Assembly (NCBI RefSeq): GCF_000235565.1
Contig: NC_017527.1
Location: forward strand, 1,426,001-1,490,000
Reading direction: 5' to 3'
Source of the DNA: Methanothrix harundinacea 6Ac
GTDB lineage: Archaea; Halobacteriota; Methanosarcinia; Methanotrichales; Methanotrichaceae
Length of the DNA stretch: 64,000 bases
Both the position numbers and the translations under genes were made by a program. The notes under the pieces were generated by a model that did not search any database, was not told the DNA's origin, and saw only the letters and a program-made list of their open reading frames with translations. The stretch's first letter is position 1. The number at the start of each line of letters is the position of its first letter. Below, piece by piece: positions 17,110-25,685 of this stretch.

Positions 17110-17415
17110 CTACTCTCCCAGCTCCTCTATGATCTCCTCCACCTCTTCCCTCCCCTCTTCGTACTTCTCCTCCTCATCGGGGGCTAGCTCCTGCAGGAGC
17201 CTAAGAAACTCTCCGGCGTGGACCCGCTCCTCGTCGGCGATATCGACGAGGACGGCTTTAGCCAGCTCATCGTCCGTAGACTCAGCAAGCTGCATGTAGA
17301 GCTGGACCGCCTCGTACTCGGCGGCGATCATGTACCTGATCGCCCGGATCAGCTCCTCGGGGGTGAGCTTTCGGTCGCAGGCGAGGCCTGAAAAGGGGTT
17401 GGCAAACTCTGGCAT
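17110..17415 (-). CDS. EncFtn-like encapsulated-ferritin family protein
   Basis: A 101-aa protein of two helices: LTPEELIRAIRYMIAAEYEAVQLYMQ and DDELAKAVLVDIADEERVHAGEFLRLL. Glu33, Glu63 and His66 form the half-site ferroxidase motif of EncFtn, which assembles as a ring of dimers. A charged tail (DEEEKYEEGREEVEEI) follows, typical of the family. Family members oxidise iron and are usually packaged in an encapsulin shell. No encapsulin gene is present nearby, and no clear targeting peptide is seen. AGGAGGAGATAGGAG precedes the ATG. Confidence 0.82.
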   Translation of the reverse strand: MPEFANPFSGLACDRKLTPEELIRAIRYMIAAEYEAVQLYMQLAESTDDELAKAVLVDIADEERVHAGEFLRLLQELAPDEEEKYEEGREEVEEIIEELGE

Positions 17416-17514
17416 CTCCTATCTCCTCCTGAAGACGTTTTTTTCAGCAAGTTTAACCCTATCGCGGCCAAGCGATAAGAGTTTCGGTCCTCCCGGATTT
17501 ACTGAGCCTGCGGC

Positions 17515-18207
17515 TCATCCTCCTCCCGCCCTTCGGGCCGCCGCCACCGCCAGGTAGATGAAGGGGGTGTCCAGGGCGGCGATGAGGAGCTTTATGGCGT
17601 ACTGCCCCACCATCATCTGGATCAGGACCGAGTTTGGAAGGATGCCGTAGAAGGCGAGGGTGATGAAGATGAGGGTGTCGATCGCCTGGGAGGCGGCCGT
17701 TGAGGCGTTGTTCCTGAGCCAGAGCCTCTTCCCCCCGGTCTTCTCCTTCCAGAAGTGGTAGGCCCAGACGTCGTGATGCTGGCTTACCAGGTACGCCACC
17801 ATGGAGGCGGCCACGACCCTGGGGGCGAAGCCGTAGACGGCGTCGAAGGAGGAGGCGAGGCCCGGGTCCATCAGCGGCGATGCCGACCACCGGAGGGCGA
17901 TGAGGACGGAGACGAGCATCACCACGTTGGCGGCGAGACCCGCCCAGACCGCAAGCCTCGCCTTCTCCTTCCCGAAGAGCTCGCTCAGGATGTCGGTCAA
18001 AAGGAAGGTGGAGGCGTAGACGAGGACCGCCGCCGGAGCGATGAAGGGGCCGAAGGAGATGGTCTTGACGGCGAGAAGGTTGGCGAGGACCGTCAGGGAG
18101 GCGAAGACTCCGACGGCGATCTCAGGTCCCCGGCGGGCTGCGAGGATCGCCGAGGCGGTGACGATGGCGAGGGTCGCCGCCGCCCAGAAGATCGGGACGA
18201 GGTCCAT
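17515..18207 (-). CDS. Queuosine/archaeosine precursor transporter (YhhQ/QPT family)
   Basis: A 230-aa integral membrane protein with about six spans. The signatures are those of COG1738: AVKTISFGPFIAPAAVLVYASTFLLTDILSELFGKEKAR, the internal Asp/Glu pair, and QAIDTLIFITLAFYG. Bacterial members import preQ0/preQ1. In an archaeon the likely cargo is a 7-deazaguanine precursor for archaeosine in tRNA (inference). It begins eight bases after the RfcS stop and is probably co-transcribed with it. Confidence 0.88.
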   Translation of the reverse strand: MDLVPIFWAAATLAIVTASAILAARRGPEIAVGVFASLTVLANLLAVKTISFGPFIAPAAVLVYASTFLLTDILSELFGKEKARLAVWAGLAANVVMLVSVLIALRWSASPLMDPGLASSFDAVYGFAPRVVAASMVAYLVSQHHDVWAYHFWKEKTGGKRLWLRNNASTAASQAIDTLIFITLAFYGILPNSVLIQMMVGQYAIKLLIAALDTPFIYLAVAAARRAGGG

Positions 18208-18215
18208 CTCGCCCC

Positions 18216-19187
18216 TCAGCCCTCGGTGCCGGCGAGGGCGAAGTAGGCGAGGAGCGCCTCCAGCTGGATCCGCTCGTTCGCCCCCTCCGTCATCCTGAAG
18301 TCGATCTCGCCGATCCTGTCCATCAGCCTCACCAGGGTCGGTCCGGAGAGCTCGTGGGAGTCGAGGAGGCTGAGGGTCTGCCGGTGGATCTGGATTATGA
18401 CGTCCTCTCCGGAGAGCCCCTGGACGAGGAGGAGGTCGTCGAGGAGGCTCCGGGCCTGGGTGAAGTTGCCGGCGAGGGCGGTCTTCATCAGGTCCCGGAT
18501 CTGCTCGGGGCGGGCGGTGGCGGTGATCTGGTAGATCGTCTCCTCCGTCACCGACTCCTCCATCAGGGAGGCGGCCTGGAGGGCGTTGATCGCCTTCCTC
18601 ATGTCACCCCTGGCGACGTAGACTATCGCCCTCATCCCCTCCGGGGTCACCTTCACCCCCTCCGCCTCGGCGATCGTCTTCATCCTCTCGGAGACCGCCT
18701 CCTCGGAGAGGGACCTGAACCGGTAGACGGCGCACCGCGACTGGATCGGCTCGATGATCTTGGAGGAGTAGTTGCAGGATAAGACGAACCTGCAGATGGA
18801 GCTGTACCTCTCCATCGTCCGCCGGAGGGCGGACTGGGCGTCGTTCGTCAGGGCGTCCGCCTCGTCGAGGAAGATCACCTTGAACTCGGCGTTGCCGAGG
18901 GGGGCGATCCGGGCGAAGTCCTTCACCTTGTGGCGGACGACGTCGATCCCCCGCTCGTCGCTGGCGTTCAGCTCGATGAAGTTTCCCCGCCACTCCTCTC
19001 CGAAGAGCTCCCTCACCATGCTGATGGCGGCGGCGGTCTTGCCGACGCCGGGGGGGCCTGAGAAGAGGAGGTGGGGGACGTTTCGGCTCCTGACGTAGGA
19101 CTTGAGCCTCTTGACGATCTCCTCCTGGCCCACCACGTCGTCCAGGCTCATCGGCCTGTACTTCTCGATCCAGATCTCCTCTTTTAT
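18216..19187 (-). CDS. rfcS: Replication factor C small subunit
   Basis: Clamp-loader AAA+ subunit that loads PCNA. Seen: EIWIEKYRP near the N-terminus, Walker A GPPGVGKT, Walker [11 protein letters not shown], sensor [19 protein letters not shown] (SRC motif) and the C-terminal collar. The start is a puzzle: family sequence extends upstream of the first ATG (19151), but the frame between the TATA box and EIWIEKYRP has no ATG, GTG or TTG. AGGAGGGG lies eight bases before an ATA at 19187, used here as a provisional start; ATG 19151 would delete the conserved EKYRP motif. Confidence 0.9.
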   Translation of the reverse strand: MKEEIWIEKYRPMSLDDVVGQEEIVKRLKSYVRSRNVPHLLFSGPPGVGKTAAAISMVRELFGEEWRGNFIELNASDERGIDVVRHKVKDFARIAPLGNAEFKVIFLDEADALTNDAQSALRRTMERYSSICRFVLSCNYSSKIIEPIQSRCAVYRFRSLSEEAVSERMKTIAEAEGVKVTPEGMRAIVYVARGDMRKAINALQAASLMEESVTEETIYQITATARPEQIRDLMKTALAGNFTQARSLLDDLLLVQGLSGEDVIIQIHRQTLSLLDSHELSGPTLVRLMDRIGEIDFRMTEGANERIQLEALLAYFALAGTEG

Positions 19188-19319
19188 CCTGAACCCCTCC
19201 TTCCTGACGACCTGGCCCCTATCTCTATATCTAATTTCCCACCTGCGGCCGGGGTGCGATCGGTGCCGAGCCCGATCTTGCCGATGGGGGGAGGGCGGGC
19301 CGGGGCCGCCGTATACATT

Positions 19320-19338
19320 CAAAAATTTATATATACGA
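19320..19338. promoter_or_regulatory. Shared TATA region of divergent rfcS and DUF333-type gene
   Basis: AAAAATTTATATATACGAA is an AT island in GC-rich sequence between two divergent genes. Rightward it lies about 35-45 bases before the ATG at 19371. Leftward it would start rfcS transcription near 19300, leaving a leader of about 110 bases. Confidence 0.6.
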
Positions 19339-19370
19339 AATCCGCCGTAGTATAGAGAGAGGTGGATCTG

Positions 19371-20177
19371 ATGGCGGATTTGATGATGGCATCTATGACC
19401 CTGATCGTCGCCCTCCTGGCGGCGGCGGCCCTGGCGGCCCCGGCGGCGGGGATCGCCGATCCGGCCTGCGTCTACTGTGAGGCCCTCGGCTACAATTGTA
19501 GCAACGGAAACTGCACCTTCCCCGACGGATCCTCCGTCCCGGCCTGGGAGTTCTACCGCGGGAAGGCGGGCCAGAAGTATTCGTTCTGCGAGCTTCAAGG
19601 ATATCGGATCGAGAGCCGGACCGAGGATATGGGCGGCTGGACCAGCGAGTACGCCGTCTGCGTCTTCGATGACTGCTCCGAGTGCGGCGAGGAGGAGCAC
19701 TTCGCCGGCACTTGCGGCCCTTCCAACTGCAGCTCCTGGACCATGGCCGAAGGGTGCCGGCCGCCCTTTGAACTCAACGGCCTGCTCTCGATGGCAGCCC
19801 GGATCAACAACTCCGTCGGCCGGGCCGCGGAGGACGTCCTCGGCTGGGACGTGGTTCGCCGGGGGGAGGATGGGATCTGCCGCAGCTACTACCTGGCCCA
19901 GGAGCCTCTGATCGGGATGACCGAGCCGGCGGAGGTGGACTGTCCCTCAGGCCTCAGACCCTTCGACAGGTACATGGTCGGCTATGAGGAGGCGATCGCC
20001 AGCATGAGGTCGATGCGTTGCGGCACCGCCTTCGTGAACCTCACCCTCAGCTGGCCGGCGGCCCCGGAGTTCGGGGAGCCGGTCTGGCGGATCACCACCG
20101 ACATCGGAAACGAGATCGTCGTCGGCGCAAACTGCGGCCTCGGCGGATGCAGGCCGGCCGAGCAGAGGACCCCTTGA
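19371..20177 (+). CDS. Secreted Cys-rich protein with DUF333-like motif
   Basis: Signal peptide at residues 1-27 ([21 protein letters not shown]). The mature start, [25 protein letters not shown], resembles the DUF333 motif (C-x-x-x-G-x-x...F-P-D-G) of putative haemolysin/inhibitor-like proteins. About sixteen cysteines follow in pairs ([25 protein letters not shown]), suggesting disulphides or metal binding. N-glycosylation sequons (NCS, NNS, NLT) are present. ATG 19371 is preferred over GTG 19362, because GAGGTGG is then the ribosome site. Function unknown. Confidence 0.75.
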   Translation: MADLMMASMTLIVALLAAAALAAPAAGIADPACVYCEALGYNCSNGNCTFPDGSSVPAWEFYRGKAGQKYSFCELQGYRIESRTEDMGGWTSEYAVCVFDDCSECGEEEHFAGTCGPSNCSSWTMAEGCRPPFELNGLLSMAARINNSVGRAAEDVLGWDVVRRGEDGICRSYYLAQEPLIGMTEPAEVDCPSGLRPFDRYMVGYEEAIASMRSMRCGTAFVNLTLSWPAAPEFGEPVWRITTDIGNEIVVGANCGLGGCRPAEQRTP

Positions 20178-20316
20178 GGAGAGAATGTTCGGGAGAGGGG
20201 GAGGGGCTGGAGGAGACAGAGGCCGAAAATCTTCCCGTCCTCTGCTCCTTCTGATCTTCTCATATTGACCGGCTCGAATAGGTGGACCTATTTAAACACT
20301 TAGAAGAAAGTAAAAA

Positions 20317-20334
20317 GCAGGTCTTCCGTCCTGC
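20317..20334. terminator. Stem-loop between convergent genes
   Basis: GCAGG (20317-20321) pairs with CCTGC (20330-20334) around an eight-base loop. It sits between two convergent stops and is flanked on the left by AT-rich sequence that gives T-rich runs (CTTTTTACTTTC) for the leftward gene, so a terminator for the aldehyde dehydrogenase gene is plausible. Confidence 0.4.
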
Positions 20335-20374
20335 AGTTTCGGATCTTGCCGGGAAGAGTGAGCTATCGGCCTAG

Positions 20375-21823
20375 TCATATCTCCTCCCCCAGGTGGATCC
20401 GGATGTGCTTCTCCTCCATGTACTCGTATAAGGCGCACCGGGACCGCTCCCTTCCCAAGCCGCTCTCCTTCCAGCCGCCGAAGGGGGCCCCCGGGACTAT
20501 GGGGCTTGTGGTGTTGACCCCGACGGACCCCGCCTCCAGCCTTTCGGCGAAAAAGAGCCCCCTCTTCATATCCCCGGTGAAGACGTAGGCGGCAAGGCCG
20601 TACCGGGAGGCGTTGGCGAGCCTCAGCGCCTCCTCGTCGGTCGAAAAGCTCATCATCGGCGCCACGGGGCCGAAGGTCTCCTCCCTCATCATCCTCATGG
20701 AGGGGTCCATCCGGTCGAGGACGGTGGGAAGGAAGAAGAAGCCGCGGCGGAACTTTTCCCCCTCCGGCCTCCTCCCTCCCCAGAGGACCCTCGCCCCCCG
20801 CTCCAGGGCGTCGGCTATGTGGTCCTCCGTCTTCTTTCGCTGCGCCTCGCTGAAGATGGGCCCGAGGTCGACATTGGGGTCGAGGCCGTCTCCGATCCGG
20901 AGCCTCTCCGTCCGCTCGACGACCTTCCCGGCGAACTCCTCGGCGACCGCCTCCTGGACGTAGATCCGATTGACGCTGATGCAGATCTGCCCCATGTTCG
21001 AGAAGGCCCTCTGGACGCAGGCCGCCGCCGCCCCATCCAGGTCGGCGTCGTCGCAGACGATGGCGGGGGCGTGCCCCCCCAGCTCGAGGGAGAGCCGCTT
21101 GACGGTCTTTGCCGCCTTCGCCATGATCTCTTTTCCCGTATCCGTCTCCCCGGTGAAGGATACCTTCCGGGGGATGGGGCTCTCCACCAGGGCCCCGCCC
21201 ACCTCCTGCCCCGAGCCGTGGACGAGGTTGATGACCCCCGCCGGGAGCCCCGCTCCGGCGACGGCCATGACGAACCTGGTGGCGGCGAGGGGAGCCTGGC
21301 TGGAGGGCTTGGCGACGACGGTGCAGCCGGCGGCCAAGGCGGGGGCTACCTTCCAGGCGAGGAGGTCCACCGGATAGTTCCAGGGGGAGATGACGGCGGC
21401 GACCCCCAGGGGCTGCCTTATGACGAGGCTCCGGCTTCTCCCCGAGGACGGGACGACCTCCCCGGTGATCCTCTCCCCCTCCTCGGCGTAGTACTCCAGG
21501 GCCTCCGCCGATCCGGCGACCTCCCGCCTCGCGTACGCCAGGGGCTTTCCCTGCTCCATCGTCAGCAGAAGGGCGATCTCCTCGATCTCCTCCCGGACGG
21601 CCTCCGCCCCCCGGCGGAGGAGCCCACCCCGAACCCTCGGCTCTCTTTCCGCCCAGGCGGGAAAGGCCCTCGCCGCCGCCTCCAGGGCGAGCCTGGCCTC
21701 CGAACGACCGCCGAGGGCGACCTCGGCCACCGCCTCCCCCGTGGCGGGGTTAGTTATCAGAGCCCCCCTCCCGGTGGCGGAGTCCACCTCCTCTCCGTCG
21801 ATCAGCATCTTGAACCGTTCCAT
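20375..21823 (-). CDS. NAD(P)-dependent aldehyde dehydrogenase
   Basis: A 482-aa ALDH superfamily enzyme. Seen: ISPWNYPVDLLAWKVAPALAAG (cofactor site), FTGETDTGKEI, LELGGHAPAIV (general base Glu), NMGQICISVNRIYV (catalytic Cys) and EETFGPVAPMM. The pattern is close to succinate-semialdehyde and related short-chain dehydrogenases, but the exact aldehyde is unassignable. ATG 21823 is favoured over TTG 21832, since GGAG then lies nine bases upstream. Divergent from the epimerase gene. Confidence 0.9.
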   Translation of the reverse strand: MERFKMLIDGEEVDSATGRGALITNPATGEAVAEVALGGRSEARLALEAAARAFPAWAEREPRVRGGLLRRGAEAVREEIEEIALLLTMEQGKPLAYARREVAGSAEALEYYAEEGERITGEVVPSSGRSRSLVIRQPLGVAAVISPWNYPVDLLAWKVAPALAAGCTVVAKPSSQAPLAATRFVMAVAGAGLPAGVINLVHGSGQEVGGALVESPIPRKVSFTGETDTGKEIMAKAAKTVKRLSLELGGHAPAIVCDDADLDGAAAACVQRAFSNMGQICISVNRIYVQEAVAEEFAGKVVERTERLRIGDGLDPNVDLGPIFSEAQRKKTEDHIADALERGARVLWGGRRPEGEKFRRGFFFLPTVLDRMDPSMRMMREETFGPVAPMMSFSTDEEALRLANASRYGLAAYVFTGDMKRGLFFAERLEAGSVGVNTTSPIVPGAPFGGWKESGLGRERSRCALYEYMEEKHIRIHLGEEI

Positions 21824-21996
21824 CAGATCCAACTCCAGTTTGCGATCTCAGCTTCAAGACCTCGATTCAGACCTCTAATATGCCCCTCTCCAGAGATAAA
21901 GGGGGAGGATCTCTCCCCTTCAGGCGGTCCTCCTCGTCCCCATCGACCGACACCGTAAAATTCTCCCCATTCAGATCCCCACCGAGGCGAACCGAG

Positions 21997-22950
21997 TTGA
22001 TAAGAGATAGATCCATCCTGGTGACGGGGGGCGCCGGCTTCATCGGAAGCCACCTCGTCGATCGGCTGATCGATTATAACAGGGTCACCGTCCTCGACAA
22101 CTTCAGCTCTGGGAAGGCGGAGCATATCGAGGACCATTTAAAAAACCCCAACTTCACCCTGGTGGAGGGGGACCTCCTCGACCGGAAGGCCGTCGAGGCG
22201 GCCCTGAAGGGCTGCGATCTCGTCTTTCACCTGGCCGCAAACCCCGACGTCAAGGTCGGGGCCGAAGACTCCAAAACCCACCTCCACCAGAACGTCATCG
22301 CCACCTACAACCTCCTCGAATCGATGAGGCTTCGGGGCGTCGCCGAGATCGCCTTCACCTCCACCTCCACCGTCTACGGCGAGGCTGGGATCGTCCCGAC
22401 CCCGGAGGGGTACGGCCCCCTCCTCCCCATATCCCTCTACGGGGCGTCGAAGCTCGCCTGCGAGGCCCTCATCTCCGCCTTCTGCGGCACCTTCGATATG
22501 CGCTCCTGGATCTTCAGGTTCGCCAACATCGTCGGGGACCGGGGGACCCACGGCGTCATCGTCGACTTCATAAATAAGCTGACGGCGAGCCCGGCGGAGC
22601 TTCTGATCCTCGGCTCCGGAAGGCAGAGGAAGTCGTACCTCCTCGTCGACGACTGCATCGAGGCGATGGTCTACGCCGTCGCCAGAGCCGGCGGAAGGGT
22701 GAACGTCTTCAACGTCGGATCCGCCGACTCGGTGGACGTCACCGAGATCGCCGACGTCGTCGTCGAGAAGATGAAACTCTCGGGGGTGCGGTACAGGTAC
22801 ACCGGCGGGATCGAGGGGCGCGGCTGGCGGGGGGACGTCAGGACGATGCTCCTATCCATTGAGGCTCTGGAGGAGCTCGGCTGGCGGCCGAAATACAGCT
22901 CCAGAGAGTCGATCGAGCGGGCGGCGGAGGCGCTCCTCCGCCCGAGATGA
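21997..22950 (+). CDS. NAD-dependent nucleotide-sugar epimerase/dehydratase
   Basis: Extended short-chain dehydrogenase of the UDP-glucose 4-epimerase type. Seen: ILVTGGAGFIGSHLVDRL (NAD site), VFHLAANPDV, catalytic Ser/Thr in FTSTSTVYGEA, and Y-x-x-x-K in YGASKLACE. The C-terminus has the sugar-binding domain. TTG 21997 places the Rossmann motif at the usual distance; the longer frame from ATG 21880 is implausible in composition. It may supply NDP-sugars for surface glycans together with the nucleotidyltransferase at 1330 (inference). Confidence 0.88.
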   Translation: MIRDRSILVTGGAGFIGSHLVDRLIDYNRVTVLDNFSSGKAEHIEDHLKNPNFTLVEGDLLDRKAVEAALKGCDLVFHLAANPDVKVGAEDSKTHLHQNVIATYNLLESMRLRGVAEIAFTSTSTVYGEAGIVPTPEGYGPLLPISLYGASKLACEALISAFCGTFDMRSWIFRFANIVGDRGTHGVIVDFINKLTASPAELLILGSGRQRKSYLLVDDCIEAMVYAVARAGGRVNVFNVGSADSVDVTEIADVVVEKMKLSGVRYRYTGGIEGRGWRGDVRTMLLSIEALEELGWRPKYSSRESIERAAEALLRPR

Positions 22951-23136
22951 ACACCCGGAGCCATCCCCGCCGGCCTGACCACGGGTTCGCCTCCGGGAGG
23001 ATGGGGCAGGATAGGCGGGATTAAAGGCTACGGAGGCAGGCGGCAGGAGGGATCCGGGCGGGGGAGCGGAGCCGAAGATAGGCCGCATTGGGTAGGCGGA
23101 CGGCGTAGCTCGAGATTCACAGCCGGCCCTAAGCCT

Positions 23137-23682
23137 TCAGGGGAGGACCCGGAGCCTGAGCTTAGAGAAGTCCTCCTTCACCTCCACCCTGATCCCCATC
23201 TTGGAGAAGATGTCCAACAGCTCCGTCTTGATGAACTTCTTCGGTATGTCGTAGCCGAGGAGGAGGGTGAAGTCCGTCTCCGAGGTCCTGCTCAGCTTGA
23301 AGAGGTTGCAGAGCTCAAGCCTCCTCAAGACCGCCTCAGCCTTGTGGTTCTTCTTCTTGAACTCTTCGGCGTGGGCCTCGGAGACCTGCTGGTGCATCTC
23401 CCAGAACCGCTCCCTCTCGGGGTGGGTCTCGATGAAGCTGAGAAAGAGGATCCAGTGGTCGATGTCGAGGATGATGTGCTCGCCGACGGATAGAAGGTCG
23501 GAGTAGGCGTAGATCTTCTCCTCGTCGACGGAGCTGAAGAGGGGCTTGTGCTTGCTGTAGAACTTGAGGGCCTCCCGCATCAGCTCGCTCTGGGATATCC
23601 CCAGATCTTCCCTCATCTCTCGGAAGAGCTTCGCGGTCTCGTCGTCGAGGGCTATCGTGACCCTCTCCGGGGCTTTTGCCAT
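23137..23682 (-). CDS. Ribbon-helix-helix (CopG-type) regulator with C-terminal domain
   Basis: The N-terminal 45 residues are a ribbon-helix-helix DNA-binding unit (RVTIALDDETAKLFREMREDLGISQSELMREALKFYS). The remaining 135 residues are a helical and alpha/beta domain (HWILFLSFIETHPERERFWEM, then SETDFTLLLGYDIPKKF) that I do not recognise and which may sense a ligand. GAAAGGAGG precedes the ATG at 23682. The TATA-like AAGGTAAATACATG is just upstream. It is the last gene of a minus-strand group with the FmdE-like gene. Confidence 0.8.
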   Translation of the reverse strand: MAKAPERVTIALDDETAKLFREMREDLGISQSELMREALKFYSKHKPLFSSVDEEKIYAYSDLLSVGEHIILDIDHWILFLSFIETHPERERFWEMHQQVSEAHAEEFKKKNHKAEAVLRRLELCNLFKLSRTSETDFTLLLGYDIPKKFIKTELLDIFSKMGIRVEVKEDFSKLRLRVLP

Positions 23683-23813
23683 ATCGAGCCTCCTTTCCCC
23701 CCGCATGTATTTACCTTTTTTCCGATCCGGCTCCTCCGACGGCGCGATATCCCGGAACCTGCCCTCGGGGCTACAGGGAGGGATCTCAGGGGAAGGGCGC
23801 GGCTGGAGGGGGG

Positions 23814-24272
23814 TCAGCCTGGACCTCGCTCCCAACTGAAGAGCTCCTCGTCCGACCTTTTGGAGATCTTCCGGGCGGCCTCCTCCAGGGAGGCGTACCT
23901 CTCCCTCCAGCTCTTTATCTCACCGACGACCTCGGCCCTTGCCCTGATAGTCACCCTCCTCCCGGAAGCGGAGAACTCCGCCTCGGCGATCCCGGGGGGC
24001 TCGACGGATATGTTGCCCCTCCCCAGGGTGCAGCCCGCCGAGACCTGGATCCCGTCCAGGAGGCAGGAGAGGGAGGGGACGGCCCCGGTCTTGACCGCCG
24101 CCTCCATCTCCCCCGGGGCCGAGTCGAGCTCCCTTCTGGCGAAGAGCCCCATCCTAACCCCCAGGACTAGGAAGGGGCCGAGGTGGCCGTGAAACTCGAC
24201 CGCCCTCTCGATCGTCTCTTCGAGGATCGACCCCCCCGCCCCCGCGGCTCCATCCGCCGTCGAAGGCCTCAC
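23814..24272 (-). CDS. Formylmethanofuran dehydrogenase subunit E (FmdE)-like protein
   Basis: A 152-aa protein with the FmdE signature FHGHLGPFLVLGVRMG near residue 30 and SCLLDGIQVSAGCTLGRGNI. The FmdE family accompanies molybdenum/tungsten formylmethanofuran dehydrogenase and often ends in a zinc ribbon. That ribbon is absent here; the protein ends in a helical tail. The GTG start at 24272 lies four bases after the upstream gene's stop, so the two are coupled. Role is unclear: metal/cofactor delivery or a standalone regulator are options. Confidence 0.8.
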   Translation of the reverse strand: MRPSTADGAAGAGGSILEETIERAVEFHGHLGPFLVLGVRMGLFARRELDSAPGEMEAAVKTGAVPSLSCLLDGIQVSAGCTLGRGNISVEPPGIAEAEFSASGRRVTIRARAEVVGEIKSWRERYASLEEAARKISKRSDEELFSWERGPG

Positions 24273-24276
24273 CGGG

Positions 24277-24636
24277 TCAGCCCCCGGCCTTCGGCTCCGA
24301 GAGCCAGGAGCCCTCCCCCTCCACCACCGCCTCTTTGCAGAGGATGGCTCCGACGTCCAGGACGGCGACGACCTCGGGCTTATACCCGTATTTTTCGGGG
24401 ATCTTCTTCCGCCACCGGTCGGAGCGGAGGTACTCCTGGAGCTCCTCCTCGGTCCGGAAGATGTACAGAGCCCCCCACTCCCCCCTCTCCGGGTCCGACC
24501 ACCAGACCTTGCTATAGAGGCCCGGCATCTCCCTGAAAGCCTCATAAGAGATGAGGAACTTCTCGCGCATCGCTTCGACGTTCTCGGGGTCCCTGGGCCT
24601 GAAGACGACCCATAGGGCTTTCTTTTCGCTGACCAC
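24277..24636 (-). CDS. YdhR-like / dimeric ferredoxin-like monooxygenase-fold protein
   Basis: A 119-aa protein with one ferredoxin-like alpha+beta barrel: ALWVVFRPRD, a helix (ENVEAMREKFLISYEAF), PGLYSKVWW, then WGALYIFRTEEELQEYLRSD. This order matches the YdhR/ABM-type putative monooxygenase fold. GGAGGAGTTTT precedes a GTG start. Followed after four bases by the FmdE-like gene. Enzymatic activity is not established for most relatives. Confidence 0.7.
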   Translation of the reverse strand: MVSEKKALWVVFRPRDPENVEAMREKFLISYEAFREMPGLYSKVWWSDPERGEWGALYIFRTEEELQEYLRSDRWRKKIPEKYGYKPEVVAVLDVGAILCKEAVVEGEGSWLSEPKAGG

Positions 24637-24728
24637 AAAACTCCTCCACTAGCGTCTCCATCTTCTGCCTGATATCAATTTTGTCTTGATGGGATCTTCG
24701 GGCCACCGAAGTCGCTGGCCCAGGACCT

Positions 24729-25565
24729 CTAAGGCCTTTCACCATCGCCTGCAGCTCTTGATCCGTATTTGGCGACGAAGGCGATGGGGTAGTAAAGTTT
24801 GGCGCGGCCTCGCCTCTCCACCAGCCTTCTTGCTTTCGTCGGGCAGGTCGAAACGCAGAGGCCGCAGCCGTAGCATCTATCGGGATCGAAGACGACCCTG
24901 CCGTTGACGAGGCGGTTCGCCCCAAAGGAGCACCTCTCAACGCATCTGTTGCATCCTCTGCATCCGTCGGTGCTGAGGCTTATGATGTCGGGCCCGGGGC
25001 TGAGGACGCCCCCCAAGAGCTGGTGGGCCCTCTTGGGCAGGCAGACCTTCCCATCGCAGTTGCAGATCACCACCATCCAGCCCGTGGACTGGAGGCAGGC
25101 GTAGAAGGTGGGGATGCACCCCTCTTCCCGGAGACGGTCGAGCAACCCCTTCGCCTCGGCCGAGCTTATCACTCTGATGCCGCCCTCGTCCCCTTTCGCC
25201 CTCTCGTATACCTCGGTGCCGTAGAGGACGGTCAGCTCCTTTATGAGGGTCCCCTCCCTCCTCCCCAGGGCCTCCTGGCATACGCAGGGGCCGACGATGA
25301 TCTTCGAATCGCCGGAGTTGGACAGGGCGTCCAGGAAATCCTTCGCCCTCTGGGTGCTCACCACCTCTCCCCGAGGGAGGAAGTCCAGCCTCTCCCGCAT
25401 GAAGAGGAGGATCGGCCTGCCCCTTCCTCGGAAGAGATCAGATTCCATCATCCGGTCCAGGATTCTGAGGATCGTCGGCTCGGATCGGGCAAAGAGGGTA
25501 TGAATAAAAAGCTGAAGCTTCCCCACATCCTCCAGTTTTCCATCCTCAGCTATGCGGTGAGCCAT
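24729..25565 (-). CDS. 2[4Fe-4S] ferredoxin-domain protein
   Basis: A 278-aa protein. The C-terminus holds a bacterial-type ferredoxin module: CRGCNRCVERC and CYGCGLCVSTCP. The first 190 residues contain a helical N-terminus and further cysteines (GPCVCQEALG, CNCDGKVC) that may bind another cluster. The overall look is of an iron-sulphur electron carrier or sensor of the kind common in methanogens. No partner enzyme is adjacent. It is divergent from the protease-like gene, with a repeat array between. Confidence 0.8.
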   Translation of the reverse strand: MAHRIAEDGKLEDVGKLQLFIHTLFARSEPTILRILDRMMESDLFRGRGRPILLFMRERLDFLPRGEVVSTQRAKDFLDALSNSGDSKIIVGPCVCQEALGRREGTLIKELTVLYGTEVYERAKGDEGGIRVISSAEAKGLLDRLREEGCIPTFYACLQSTGWMVVICNCDGKVCLPKRAHQLLGGVLSPGPDIISLSTDGCRGCNRCVERCSFGANRLVNGRVVFDPDRCYGCGLCVSTCPTKARRLVERRGRAKLYYPIAFVAKYGSRAAGDGERP

Positions 25566-25605
25566 GATGAGATCTTCTCAGCTTTCGCGGAATGAATCTT
25601 CTTCG

Positions 25606-25649
25606 GTCAGATTTGTCAGATCTGCGAGATTAGTCAGATTTGTCAGATC
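25606..25649. repeat. Four GTCAGAT boxes in a divergent promoter
   Basis: GTCAGATTTGTCAGATC occurs at 25606-25622 and again at 25633-25649. Each copy contains two GTCAGAT boxes nine bases apart (25606, 25615, 25633, 25642), so the array has a 27-base period. It lies between divergent genes and just upstream of the TATA-like CTATTTATCC (about 25661-25670). This is an operator-like arrangement; the regulator is unknown. Confidence 0.6.
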
Positions 25650-25685
25650 GGCAGAGATATCTATTTATCCATATCATATAGAAAA

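Noticed and set aside
19200-19700. Upstream extension of the RfcS frame to 494 codons
   Set aside because: It passes through the divergent promoter and antisense to the DUF333-type gene; the sequence is not RFC-like.
20819-21958. Plus-strand open frame of 379 codons opposite the aldehyde dehydrogenase gene
   Set aside because: Composition is Gly/Asp/Pro/Arg-biased and mirrors the ALDH codons; long antisense frames are expected at 60% GC.
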